DNA of 64,000 bases from Caballeronia temeraria (GTDB lineage Bacteria > Pseudomonadota > Gammaproteobacteria > Burkholderiales > Burkholderiaceae): assembly GCF_001544795.2 (NCBI RefSeq), contig NZ_FCOI02000006.1:212981-276980 (forward strand), read 5' to 3'. Below the pieces are notes generated by a model. The model ran no database searches and was not told the origin of the DNA. It was given only the letters and a program-made list of their open reading frames with translations. Of this stretch, positions 26,914 to 35,401 are shown piece by piece (positions within the stretch are counted from its first letter, which is position 1; every line of letters begins with the position of its first letter). Made by a program: the position numbers and the translations under genes.

Positions 26914-27300
26914 TCATGATCGTGACGATCGCGTTGAAGCCGCAAGCCGCAAGCCGCAAGCCGCGAGCAACACCGCCAATCGCTTGTCGTTGGTCGCCAG
27001 TTCCTCGGCGCGCGCGTTCTGCGACGTTTCAAGCTCGCGACGCTTTGCCATGAGTGCGGCCTCGAGATCCTTGTCGCCAGTAAAACCGTATCCCACGACA
27101 GCCGCGTGCCGCTCGCCATCGGGAATATGGGCGAGCGCGTCGCTCATTCCTTGCATGCGCTCCACGACCACCGTGTTCGCCACGACTCGAACAGCGGAGC
27201 GCTGAAGAGTGAACTGCGGGGCGACGAAACCAATCGATCCAATCGAGCCGATGGTCGATACGGTAAGAAGAACGACGGTGGCGAGGTGACTAACTTTCAT
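26914..27300 (-). CDS. Membrane-anchored protein truncated at a 7-bp tandem repeat
   Basis: 128 residues. An N-terminal signal-anchor (about 5-27) is followed by a periplasmic-type region (VVANTVVVERMQGM...GERHAAVVGYGF) and a charged helix; it then runs into LLAACGLRLAASTRSS and stops. The Leu/Ala/Cys/Gly repeat is encoded by three copies of a 7-bp unit. With one or four copies the frame would continue into a membrane helix and on to 26468, giving about 272 or 279 residues. Function unknown. Confidence 0.55.
   Translation of the reverse strand: MKVSHLATVVLLTVSTIGSIGSIGFVAPQFTLQRSAVRVVANTVVVERMQGMSDALAHIPDGERHAAVVGYGFTGDKDLEAALMAKRRELETSQNARAEELATNDKRLAVLLAACGLRLAASTRSSRS
26941..26961. repeat. 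Three tandem copies of CGCAAGC inside a coding region
   Basis: Three perfect 7-bp units, flanked by degenerate copies TTGAAGC (26934-26940) and CGCGAGC (26962-26968). Because 7 is not a multiple of 3, each gain or loss of a unit changes the reading frame of the overlapping minus-strand gene. Confidence 0.85.
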
Positions 27301-27351
27301 TGAGTGGAAGGAGGCGTGTCCCTCGGTTGTCTGAGGTGGAGATCGTCGTTG

Positions 27352-27990
27352 TCAGGAGCGAATCACGCGTAAGCGGTATTCGTGGCCCATAGGTCCGGAT
27401 GCGATAACCGTCGGCCTGCCCAGCTTCACGGTCGTATCGACCTGCTGACGTTGGCCGCTCGCGTCGAGGAATTCCAGAGAAATACGTGCGGTGTCGTCCG
27501 GATTGATCGCCACGACCTTGCTGAGCAGCATGAAGGTGGTTCTTTCGTCACTGGATTGCAAGACGCTTTGCACGCCAAGGGGCCGCGCCTGGTCGATCTG
27601 CCTGATCATTTTGCCGGCGCTCATGTCGAACTCCTCGAACCGTATGCGTGTCATCGGTAGTGACGCGGCATCGTGCCGTTTCCCGTTCGAACAGATCACC
27701 AGCTGATGATCAACGGTTTCGGCAAATAAGCCGTTGTGTTCGACAGGGCACGCGGTATCGCCGCTCTGCACGAAGGCCGCTGCGCGCGGCACCGTGGACG
27801 CTGCGACATGTGCAATGTTTACTTCACCCACCGTGTTTGTCACGACGATGCTTTGACCATCTGGCGCTGTGATTCTGTGCGCCTGAGCCGTGACGGTCGT
27901 GTTTTGAAGTTCCAGTGACTGCCCGGGCACCTCCGCATGAGAAGCGAAAGCAGCACACGCGGACAATGCGACGAATAGGTTCTTTTTCAC
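27352..27990 (-). CDS. Exported protein with a minor-pilin-like Cys-Cys motif
   Basis: 212 residues with a signal peptide (MKKNLFVALSACAAFASHA, cut near residue 19). The mature part is beta-rich. ACPVEHNGLFAETVDHQLVI followed by CSNGKR resembles the short C-x(n)-L-x-x-C-x-x-G motif seen in tails of pilus tip proteins; the PilV-like protein here has a comparable SNCSWNGV...LFVCNKWG. A link to the pilus is only suggested. The start has little room for a promoter; the divergent region upstream is non-coding. Confidence 0.6.
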   Translation of the reverse strand: MKKNLFVALSACAAFASHAEVPGQSLELQNTTVTAQAHRITAPDGQSIVVTNTVGEVNIAHVAASTVPRAAAFVQSGDTACPVEHNGLFAETVDHQLVICSNGKRHDAASLPMTRIRFEEFDMSAGKMIRQIDQARPLGVQSVLQSSDERTTFMLLSKVVAINPDDTARISLEFLDASGQRQQVDTTVKLGRPTVIASGPMGHEYRLRVIRS

Positions 27991-28165
27991 TTTCTACCCA
28001 ATGGTTGGTCGTGGTGTGGGAGCGCGGCATTGACGCGCGGCACGGATTTATTCTCACCGACGTCGAAGTCGCTGCGTGCCCGAAAGACGGGTAGATTTGG
28101 ACGACTTTCGCGGGCAGCGCAGCAGGCGGATTGTGCTCATATCGAAAGCAGCTCGTAAGCGATCG

Positions 28166-28230
28166 ACTGAAAAGCTCGCTAAAAACTGCGTCTTTGTCCC
28201 GTGAGAGAGCTACCCAGGTAGCTCCTCTCC
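28166..28230 (+). repeat. Conserved palindromic element, copy 2
   Basis: Core GAGCTACC-CA-GGTAGCTC (28207-28224), flanked upstream by GCGTCTTTGTCCCGTGA. The same arrangement (GCGTCTTTCCCCGCTGA then GCTACC-CA-GGTAGC) occurs at 54694-54755, so about 60 bp are related. A T-run follows here, so it may also terminate transcription. The surrounding gap 27991-28534 holds no gene. Confidence 0.65.
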
Positions 28231-28279
28231 GCTTTTTTGCCCTTCAACGACCTCCTATCGCGGTACGACCCGGGTTGGG

Positions 28280-28314
28280 TTATCCACAAGGTTATGCCCA
28301 GAAACTGGGGATAA
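28280..28314. promoter_or_regulatory. Cluster of DnaA-box-like sites (candidate origin region)
   Basis: TTATCCACA (28280-28288, perfect DnaA box), TTATGCCCA (28292-28300) and, on the minus strand, TTATCCCCA (28314-28306). The last two also form an inverted repeat. Three such sites within 35 bp in a 540-bp non-coding region is what an origin or a DnaA-controlled promoter would show. No Rep gene is near. Confidence 0.5.
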
Positions 28315-28353
28315 CGATGTGCGGCGCGCGGCGAGAGACGCTATCAAATCCTC

Positions 28354-28439
28354 CGCTTTTGCGTGAGCGTGGCGCGCGTCGGACAGGTATCGTTTCCGAA
28401 TTACCCGCGCTTCTCGCGCATCGACCTACGGCACGCCGT
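28354..28439 (+). promoter_or_regulatory. Shared promoter-leader module, copy 3 (methyltransferase-helicase operon)
   Basis: A degenerate GAGCTTTC box (CCGCTTTTGC, shifted by one base) precedes the -10 box TATCGT (28388-28393). Predicted start at 28400 (ATTACCCGCG), hairpin GCGC-TTCTC-GCGC, ATCGACC (28420-28426), then hairpin ACGGC-AC-GCCGT. Confidence 0.65.
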
Positions 28440-28534
28440 TTTCGGCAAGCCGCATTTCCAAGTTCCTTTCCCAAACCCGCAGGGGCACGTCCCCCTCGCG
28501 GGCGTGCGCCTGCCCATTCCTATGGAGCATCCGC

Positions 28535-29329
28535 ATGTACACCCAGTTGATCGAGCAATTCAAGAATGCTCAAACGGCAGCCGCATCGGCCTACAGCGTT
28601 GTCGTTCAAGCCGAACGAGATGCCTTCGGCGATGGCAAGTCCGACTATTCGGCGATGGAAACACGCAGCGAATACAAGGCCGAGTGCGAACTCGAAAAGT
28701 TCTGCGCTCGTCTCGTTTCGCGTCTGGTGATGGAGGCCAGTCGCAAGTTCGCGCCGGCGGGCGGCAGAATCGAAATCGATTCGGACCGCGAGGCGGAGCG
28801 GTTTGGCCTCGACGTTGGGGAGGCCCTGCGCAAAGGGCATCTGCCTAACCTGGACGGCTTCTGGCAGCACCTCGAACGCACGTTCGGGGGTGATGCTGGC
28901 GAGCGGATTGCCTTCGAGCAGGCGGCCAAAGCGATCATCAGCGGCTTCTGGCTCAAGCCCGACACCGAGATCAAACGCACCAGCAGTGCGGTGATCTTGG
29001 AAAAGCGTGTTTCGTCCGAAGCATCGTTTCGCTCGAAAGGCGAGCGCGAGGTCAATTACCACTCGCAGTCGTCTGTCGCATCAACACTTGGTGGGCTGGC
29101 GACCTTCGCGGACAAGCATCGCTTCGGTGCGCTTGCGAATCAACTGCGCAATTTCAGCGTGCATCGTCTGACCTTCTCGACTCGTGAAAAGCTAACTTTC
29201 ACCGGACTTGAGGTTGTGATGTTCAACGACAAATGGCAGTTCAAGTTCGCGCACGACGTCGGCGACGCACTGTCGATCTTCGTTAGCGAGTTCGGTGCCG
29301 AGTATCTCGCCTCGCGCGATCGGTACTGA
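28535..29329 (+). CDS. Hypothetical protein, possibly DUF4942-like
   Basis: 264 residues, soluble. It has a helical N-terminus, a central FWQHLERTFGGDAGE segment and a C-terminal STREKLTFTGLEVVMFNDKW followed by FKFAHDVGDALSIFVSEFG. This layout and its place directly before a methyltransferase gene resemble DUF4942 proteins, but I am not sure. GGAGCATCCGC precedes the ATG. Confidence 0.5.
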   Translation: MYTQLIEQFKNAQTAAASAYSVVVQAERDAFGDGKSDYSAMETRSEYKAECELEKFCARLVSRLVMEASRKFAPAGGRIEIDSDREAERFGLDVGEALRKGHLPNLDGFWQHLERTFGGDAGERIAFEQAAKAIISGFWLKPDTEIKRTSSAVILEKRVSSEASFRSKGEREVNYHSQSSVASTLGGLATFADKHRFGALANQLRNFSVHRLTFSTREKLTFTGLEVVMFNDKWQFKFAHDVGDALSIFVSEFGAEYLASRDRY

Positions 29330-29350
29330 TCTTCCCAACCTTCATCTTTT

Positions 29351-29375
29351 CGACCCGCTTCGGCGGGTCTTTTTA
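29351..29375 (+). terminator. Intercistronic intrinsic terminator
   Basis: GACCCGC-TTCG-GCGGGTC followed by TTTTTA, 18 bp before the ATG of the methyltransferase-helicase gene in the same direction. Confidence 0.85.
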
Positions 29376-29392
29376 TTTCTAGAGGCTTTTCC

Positions 29393-32300
29393 ATGCAGAG
29401 AGATCTTTTTTCCTTCGCGCCGGACTGGTACGGGCCGTTGCGTGCGATCAGAAGTCTGGGTTCGCAGGCACCGTCGGTCGCGCATCAAGGTGAGCTGGCC
29501 GCGGCTCGACGCCAGCACCTTGGCCAGTTCTTCACGCCGGACGCGATCGCCGCGTTCATGTGGAGTTTCGTGAGCGCTTGGCATATCGACCGCCGCATTC
29601 GTCTCTTCGACAACTCGGTGGGATCGGGGCGGCTGCTGCAGTACGCGGATCCGGAACGTCACGCCGTGTACGGCATCGACGTCCATGCCGATGTGATCCA
29701 GAAGTGTCAATCGGTGTTCGAGGAGGCTGGGTTCGAATGCGAGTTCAGGCAAGCCGGCATGGAAGACATTCGTCCGACGCGCTTCGATATTGCGCTCATC
29801 AACCCGCCGTTTTCGATTCACCTCGAGTCGCCGCACCTGCAGCCGCTCGAATGCACGACCTGGGGCAGATACGGTGCCAATACTAGTGCGTTGAGCCATG
29901 ACTACAGCGTGCATCAGGCGCTGGAGGCGGCAAACATCGTCGTGGCCTTGCTTCCGATCACCACGGCCGAGGCCATGGTCTCGGGTGAGCAGGGCGACAC
30001 GCTCAAGCGCCGTGCGGCCGGCCTATTCGAGCTGCCGCCTGACGCGTTCAAGCTCGAGGGTGCAAACGTGCGCACGGCGGTGGTCGTCTTCGATCGCTAT
30101 CGCATGCGCCCGTCAGACTTCGTTCGCGTCCTCGTTGACGATCTCTCGAAGCCGGGCCCGGATCTCGGGCTTCATTTCGAGGATCGCTCGTTCGGGGAGC
30201 CACGCCTGCGGCTGCAGAAGCTGGATGACAGCAAGCCCGTCATCACGCGCGCGGTCACCGGCGACAAGTCGGTGATGATCTCTCACGACGGTAGACGCAT
30301 TCGCCTCGGCTTCGCCTGTGGTTTCAACGAAGCGATGGTGCTGAATGCTGTTTTCGTGAAGCGGATCTATTCTCGGGACGGTCGTCGACTGCCGCGCGGC
30401 TTTCGCTGCTCGGGACAGGGCTTGCTGGATATGGAAACGTATCTGATACAGGACGATCCGGTTGCCGCGTTCGATCAACTGCTCACACGGTTTCGCAGTG
30501 TCGGGGGCGAGCCGCAACTGGCGCCGGGCTTCATGGAGCACTTCCGCAGACGCATGCGGCGCAGCGTGCGGCAGGCAATACCGCTGCGGCATGTTGCATG
30601 GACCACCGGAGCAGGGTCGCGGGACGTGGTGAGCGGCACGGCGAAGGAGACCCACAAGGTCGATGCGACGCGATGGGCAAGTCCGCTCATCAAGGCGGGC
30701 GATGCTGTCCAGTTTGAACGGGTTGACAACAGACGATATCGGTACGCGCTGCATGGCGTGCCGTACCACCTGTCGGTCGACGAGCTCAACGCGCGGTTCG
30801 CGGTGGAGAACGTGAGCGAAGGGTGGGAAGTGGTGCACGAAGGATTGTGCGCGCGCTTTCCCGACCAAGCGGCTGCATTGCGCTCGCGCGTGAAGTCGCT
30901 TGGCGTCGATCGATGGCTCGACTGGGAGTTTCAGGTCGACGATCTGGTCGAGACGTTGCTGAAGCCCACTGGTTGCGTGGTCGCCTGGGAGCAAGGTTGC
31001 GGCAAGTCGCGGCTCGCACTGGCGTTGATCCTCGTGTCGGGCGTCAAGCACGGTCTCATCGTTGTCGAGTCCCGCCTGATTGCCGAGATGCTCAACGAGA
31101 TCGCGCAGTTGCCTATCGCAGCGGAACAGGTGAAGGTGATCGAGTCCGCGGCGGATCTGAGCGATTTGCGGCAGTTCAATCTGATTTCGTACGAGCGGCT
31201 GCGGATGCCTGTCGACAAGTCGGTTTCAGCACGCGTGACCTATGCGCACCGGCTTCGTCGTCGGATCGGCCTGCTGGTGGCCGACGAGGGCGAACGTCTT
31301 GCCAATCCAACGAGCGATCAGAGCCGCGCGCTCTGCGAACTCTCGGCGCGGCGGCGCTTCGTTTTGACGGGCTCGCCGATCCCGAATTACCCCAGGGACG
31401 CATTCGGTTTGATTGCGTTCTCGGGGGGTGACGGAACGGCGGCACAACCCTATGGCTACCGCGTCGGCTATCTTGAGCAGAACTGGATCAACTCGGTGGA
31501 GTACGCGATGCGCGGCGTCGATCGATTCAGGGATGACTTCGTGGTGCTGGAGTGGGTGACGTGGCAGTTTGCGGAGAGCCTGCAGGATGGGGCGAAGCGC
31601 GAAGTGCCGAAGATCGGCAACCTGCATCGGTACCGGGCGATGTTGGCCCCGCACATCAAGCGCAGGCTTGTCGCTGAGCCGGAGGTGTCGCGCTACATCC
31701 AGATCGAACCACCTGAATTCGAGGTGGAAACGGTCGAATGGGATCGCGGCCATCTGGCCGCGTATCTGCGTGCTGCTGACGAGTTCGCCGACTGGTACCG
31801 CGATTCGCGCGATGACAAAAAGGCGTGCAACCTCGTGACGATCCTGGCGCGCATTCGTGCCGTGCATTTCGCTGCCAACTTTCCGCAGTTCGGCATGGAG
31901 GGCGTCGAGCACGTGGGCGGCCTGACGAGCAAGCAACGCGCGGTGGTCGAGCGCATGCGGGCGATCGCGGCGGAGGGTAAGCAAGCCATTGTGTTTGCCG
32001 AGAATCCGGGCGTACTCGATCTGCTTGCGCGCGAGCTCGATTCGCACGGCGTTCAGACGGTGCCGTTTCATGGCGAGATCCCGATCAAGCGTCGCGTGGC
32101 CGATAAGGACAAGCGCTTCTTGACGGGGTTAGCGACCGGGCTGATGGCGACAAAAGCATCCGGGAGGGCGGGCTACAACCTGCCCAACGCCGACTACATC
32201 CTCTTCTACGACCGGTCGTGGACGTGGCGCATCGAGTATCAGGCGATGCGGCGCGCGCTGCGCTGGAACCGGAAGGGGGTGCTGAAGGTGCTGTATTTCC

Positions 32301-32512
32301 ACTTGCCCGGCAGCATCGACGAGTATCAGGACCAGATGGTCGCGCACAAACGTGATGCGACGCAGGCAGGACTGGACTGGGCGACGCCGGAACTCGACGA
32401 CGCTACGTTCCTGCACATGGACTCGTTGCTGGATCGCTTTGTCGATGATCTCGCATTGCTCGCCGATAGCACGGCGGGCGACATGCGCAAACAATTGAAG
32501 GAGGCTGCGTGA
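29393..32512 (+). CDS. Fusion of an N6-adenine methyltransferase and an SNF2-type helicase
   Basis: 1039 residues. Residues about 40-260 are a class I methyltransferase: motif I FDNSVGSGRLL (72-82) and NPPF (137-140), typical of adenine-N6 enzymes, with QFFTPDAIAAFM as in type I/IIG DNA methylases. The C-terminal half is an SF2/SNF2 helicase: WEQGCGKS (Walker A, 532-539), ADEGERL (motif II, near 630), LTGSP (motif III, near 658), IVFAENPGVLDLL and FHGEIP (motif IV region), then MRRALRW (motif VI). This combination occurs on plasmids and phages and could modify incoming DNA or counter host defences. No nuclease domain was seen. Confidence 0.85.
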   Translation: MQRDLFSFAPDWYGPLRAIRSLGSQAPSVAHQGELAAARRQHLGQFFTPDAIAAFMWSFVSAWHIDRRIRLFDNSVGSGRLLQYADPERHAVYGIDVHADVIQKCQSVFEEAGFECEFRQAGMEDIRPTRFDIALINPPFSIHLESPHLQPLECTTWGRYGANTSALSHDYSVHQALEAANIVVALLPITTAEAMVSGEQGDTLKRRAAGLFELPPDAFKLEGANVRTAVVVFDRYRMRPSDFVRVLVDDLSKPGPDLGLHFEDRSFGEPRLRLQKLDDSKPVITRAVTGDKSVMISHDGRRIRLGFACGFNEAMVLNAVFVKRIYSRDGRRLPRGFRCSGQGLLDMETYLIQDDPVAAFDQLLTRFRSVGGEPQLAPGFMEHFRRRMRRSVRQAIPLRHVAWTTGAGSRDVVSGTAKETHKVDATRWASPLIKAGDAVQFERVDNRRYRYALHGVPYHLSVDELNARFAVENVSEGWEVVHEGLCARFPDQAAALRSRVKSLGVDRWLDWEFQVDDLVETLLKPTGCVVAWEQGCGKSRLALALILVSGVKHGLIVVESRLIAEMLNEIAQLPIAAEQVKVIESAADLSDLRQFNLISYERLRMPVDKSVSARVTYAHRLRRRIGLLVADEGERLANPTSDQSRALCELSARRRFVLTGSPIPNYPRDAFGLIAFSGGDGTAAQPYGYRVGYLEQNWINSVEYAMRGVDRFRDDFVVLEWVTWQFAESLQDGAKREVPKIGNLHRYRAMLAPHIKRRLVAEPEVSRYIQIEPPEFEVETVEWDRGHLAAYLRAADEFADWYRDSRDDKKACNLVTILARIRAVHFAANFPQFGMEGVEHVGGLTSKQRAVVERMRAIAAEGKQAIVFAENPGVLDLLARELDSHGVQTVPFHGEIPIKRRVADKDKRFLTGLATGLMATKASGRAGYNLPNADYILFYDRSWTWRIEYQAMRRALRWNRKGVLKVLYFHLPGSIDEYQDQMVAHKRDATQAGLDWATPELDDATFLHMDSLLDRFVDDLALLADSTAGDMRKQLKEAA

Positions 32513-32754
32513 AAGACGCGAAGGTATCTGTATTGGTCGGCGAGGACGTCGTGACGGTCAAGCGCGAAGGCTCGAACCGCGCTGTGATGGCGAAGATTCT
32601 CGGAAAGGTGTCGGTCGAAGGCGTCGAAGTACTGTGCCTGGATCGCCTCGTGCACGAGAGCCATGAACAGCAGTTCGGCGATTGGACGCTCGCGGGTGCA
32701 GTCACGACGCTCCTGTCGCGTCCTCTCCTGGGCGCTGGCGCAGCGACTGCGTGA
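32509..32754 (+). CDS. 81-residue hypothetical protein
   Basis: GTG start overlapping the stop of the preceding gene (GTGA), so translation is probably coupled. Beta-rich first half (VSVLVGEDVVTVKREG) and a helical end. No family recognised. A terminator follows. Confidence 0.6.
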   Translation: MKDAKVSVLVGEDVVTVKREGSNRAVMAKILGKVSVEGVEVLCLDRLVHESHEQQFGDWTLAGAVTTLLSRPLLGAGAATA

Positions 32755-32781
32755 CACCAACTCGTCTGTCATCTGAACCCA

Positions 32782-32806
32782 AACCCGGCTTTGCCGGGTT
32801 TTTTTT
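32782..32806 (+). terminator. Operon terminator and insertion site of the group II intron
   Basis: AACCCGGC-TTT-GCCGGGTT followed by T-rich sequence; the intron begins 2 bp after the last T. Confidence 0.9.
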
Positions 32807-32807
32807 G

Positions 32808-34674
32808 GTGCGCCGAGCATGCACAACAGCTTGGGGGTGCGAGTCCCCTGTCCAACCTGATGGTGGTGAAGGACTAGCGAAACGCAAGGGCGTCGTCGTG
32901 AGGCGGGGTCTGAAGGAAGCGTGTAGCAAAGCCACGACCTGACGAACAGAAACCAGATGGGAGGCCTACCCGGACGGACGAGCGAGCCAATGATCGCGAA
33001 GTCCATAGCCATCAAGGTCCGGGGTGGTAGATCTGGCGGGTGTGTGGCGAAGGCGGTTGGGCTTACCTCGGGAGGCCTGCGCGGTGTCCTGGACTCAGGA
33101 CTGAACGGCTCGCAAGGGTTGTTGACCACCGCGCAGGAGTCAGCAGCGGGCATAGTAGGGCAGCGATGCCTGAAGGCCCAAACGGAGAGGAGCGGCGAGT
33201 AAGCCGGAGAACTCGACATGGGAGCGCAGCAGAAAACGCATCGCGTCCTCGATAGCGGAGGCAGGGGTGAAGCCCCGAGGGCTGCTGATCGAGGGGCTGA
33301 ACCTATGGCGGCGAACCCCGAGTCTGAAAGCCCGTCGGCTAGTGACCGACTGATGGAGGAAGTCTGCGAACGGGAGAACCTGAAGCAGGCGTTGAAACGT
33401 GTGAGAGCAAACAAAGGCGCACCGGGCGTGGACGGCATGACGGTTCAGGCACTACCGGCGTACCTGCGTGAGCACTGGCCGACGATACGGTCCATGCTGC
33501 TGGAAGGCACGTACAAGCCACAACCTGTCAGACGAGTCGAGATACCCAAGCCGGATGGAGGTGGCGTGCGCAAGCTTGGCATTCCGTGCGCGCTTGATCG
33601 ATTCGTTCAGCAGGCGGTATTGCAGGTGCTGCAACAGCGGTGGGACCCGACGTTCTCGGATTCCAGTTATGGTTTCCGTCCGGGACGCTCGGCGCATCAG
33701 GCCGTGGCAAAGGCGCAAAGCTACATCCAGTCGGGGCATCGATGGATTGTAGATTTGGACCTCGAGAAATTCTTCGATCGCGTAAGCCACGATATCCTGA
33801 TGAGCAGGGTGGCAAAGCGTGTCAGCGACAGGCGAGTGCTGAAGCTGATCCGCTCCTTTCTGACGGCGGGCGTGCTGGAAGACGGGCTGGTTGGCGCAAC
33901 GGACGAAGGGACGCCCCAGGGCGGTCCGCTGTCACCGTTGTTATCCAATCTGATGCTCGACGACCTCGACCGGGAACTTGAGCGACGCGGACTGCGATTT
34001 GCGAGGTACGCCGACGACTGTAACGTCTATGTACGCAGCGAACGCGCGGGCCAACGGGTGATGGCGGGGCTGAAAGCCTTCCTCACCAGCAAGCTCAAGT
34101 TGACGGTCAACGAGACGAAGAGCGCAGTGGCCGAGCCTCACACGCGGAAGTTTCTGGGATTCACCTTCGGGACCCGGGATCACGTCAAACGGCGCATCGC
34201 GCCCAAGGCACTGAGCCGGTTCAAGGAGCGAATCCGGGAAATGACCCAGCGCTCGCACGGGGTCAGCGTTGACCAACTGATCGGCATGCTGAACCGTTAC
34301 CTGACTGGATGGCGCGGCTACTTTGGATTCTGCGAAACGCCGAGCGTCCTTCAGCGTCTGGACGAATGGGTGCGCCGCCGGGTTCGCTGCTTCTTCTGGA
34401 AGCAGTGGCGACGCGGGAACACCCGCTTCCGGGAACTGACGGCGCGAGGGGTGGACCGGTCCCTTGCTGCCCAGACAGCCGGGTCACCCCATAATGCATG
34501 GCGGCTGAGTAATAGCCCTGCACTGCAACGGGCGTTGACCAATCGCTTTCTGCGATCCCTCGGTCTTCCATCACTGCGTCCCTAGCCGATCAACCGATCC
34601 GAACCGCCGTGTACGGACCCGTACGCACGGTGGTGTGGGAGGGGTCGGGCCGCGAGGCCTGCCCCTATCCCGAT
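32808..34674 (+). mobile_element. Group II intron, class C-like, inserted behind a terminator
   Basis: 5' end GTGCGCCGAGC (the usual GUGYG start) and 3' end ...CTATCCCGAT. Near the 3' end a stem-loop ACCGCCGTGTACGG / CGTACGCACGGTGGT (34603-34634) fits domain V, followed by a domain VI-like hairpin. It carries one reverse-transcriptase gene in domain IV. Location directly after the T-run of an intrinsic terminator is characteristic of class C introns. The exact ends are from pattern only. Confidence 0.85.
33305..34585 (+). CDS. ltrA: Group II intron reverse transcriptase / maturase
   Basis: 426 residues from MAANPESES (GAGGGG upstream; the frame is open further to 33218). RT blocks are intact: KGAPGVDGMTV, RPVRRVEIPK-type region, LDRFVQQAVLQVL, YGFRPGRSAHQAV, DLDLEKFFDRV and YADD at 235-238 (RYADDCNVYVRS), followed by the maturase domain (LTGWRGYFGFCETPSVLQRLDEWVRRRV). 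It ends without an HNH endonuclease domain, as in class C introns, which do not need one to insert at terminators. Catalytic residues are present, so the protein could be active. Confidence 0.95.
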   Translation: MAANPESESPSASDRLMEEVCERENLKQALKRVRANKGAPGVDGMTVQALPAYLREHWPTIRSMLLEGTYKPQPVRRVEIPKPDGGGVRKLGIPCALDRFVQQAVLQVLQQRWDPTFSDSSYGFRPGRSAHQAVAKAQSYIQSGHRWIVDLDLEKFFDRVSHDILMSRVAKRVSDRRVLKLIRSFLTAGVLEDGLVGATDEGTPQGGPLSPLLSNLMLDDLDRELERRGLRFARYADDCNVYVRSERAGQRVMAGLKAFLTSKLKLTVNETKSAVAEPHTRKFLGFTFGTRDHVKRRIAPKALSRFKERIREMTQRSHGVSVDQLIGMLNRYLTGWRGYFGFCETPSVLQRLDEWVRRRVRCFFWKQWRRGNTRFRELTARGVDRSLAAQTAGSPHNAWRLSNSPALQRALTNRFLRSLGLPSLRP

Positions 34675-34752
34675 TCCGACTCAAGAGTCGCCAATCCTGG
34701 TCCGCTTTGAAGCCAGAGCCCGGACGGCCCCGTGCAGTGAACCGAGTAACCA

Positions 34753-35139
34753 ATGACCCGCAATGACTATTCTAAGTTTGACCCCAGGAAGGTAGACCTC
34801 GAAGCCTTCTTCAAAGAGCAATGGGTGTCGATCGCGCTTTATCGTGAGGCTCGCAAACAGCAACGGAAACTGCAGGTTAGCGCGATCTTCCTGGCAGTGG
34901 TTGTGGCAGGCGCAGCCGCCATGAGCGGCTTGTTCTCGGACATAGACGGGACGGACCCGGCCTTTCTCAACTCGCCGTGGATTCGCTACGGCATTCCAGC
35001 ACTCGGAGCATTTTTTGCGTTGGTGGCTATAGCGCTGTCGATCATCAACGTGGTCCGAGCCAAGTCGTTCATGCGCGAGTGGCGAGTGCCGGAGGATCTC
35101 ATCAAGGTTCTTGAGCGGTACCCGACCGAGAAAATGTAG
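34753..35139 (+). CDS. Small two-helix membrane protein
   Basis: 128 residues. Polar N-terminal 40, membrane segments near 44-60 and 78-100, basic C-terminus. The ATG lies 79 bp after the intron. The ribosome binding site is weak. Function unknown. Confidence 0.55.
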   Translation: MTRNDYSKFDPRKVDLEAFFKEQWVSIALYREARKQQRKLQVSAIFLAVVVAGAAAMSGLFSDIDGTDPAFLNSPWIRYGIPALGAFFALVAIALSIINVVRAKSFMREWRVPEDLIKVLERYPTEKM

Positions 35140-35246
35140 CGTCGTTGCCGCGCGCGCTTGCGGGAGAGCAGGTCACAGAATGAAAAGCCGTGTGACATCA
35201 GCGCCAATTGGTTCTCGTCAAAGATTGAGAGACAGCCTGATTTCGT

Positions 35247-35339
35247 GAGCTTTCGGGCCGGAGAGGGCAACGTAAACCGCTATCGTTGCACCATCACCCG
35301 CGTCTTTCGACGCATCGACCAGCGCTGATTCTCATCAGC
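35247..35339 (+). promoter_or_regulatory. Shared promoter-leader module, copy 4 (PRTRC operon)
   Basis: GAGCTTTC (35247-35254), 34 bp to the -10 box TATCGT (35281-35286), predicted start 35293 (ATCACCCGCG), hairpin GCGTC-TTTC-GACGC (35300-35313), ATCGACC (35314-35320), hairpin GCTGAT-TCTC-ATCAGC (35324-35339). A third hairpin (CCCTTCGGG...CCCGAAGGGG) precedes the ribosome binding site. Confidence 0.75.
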
Positions 35340-35401
35340 CCACGTTGTTCAACCCTTCGGGAACCACCCGAAGGGGCGGGTTCCCTCCTTGGAGCCCTGC
35401 A

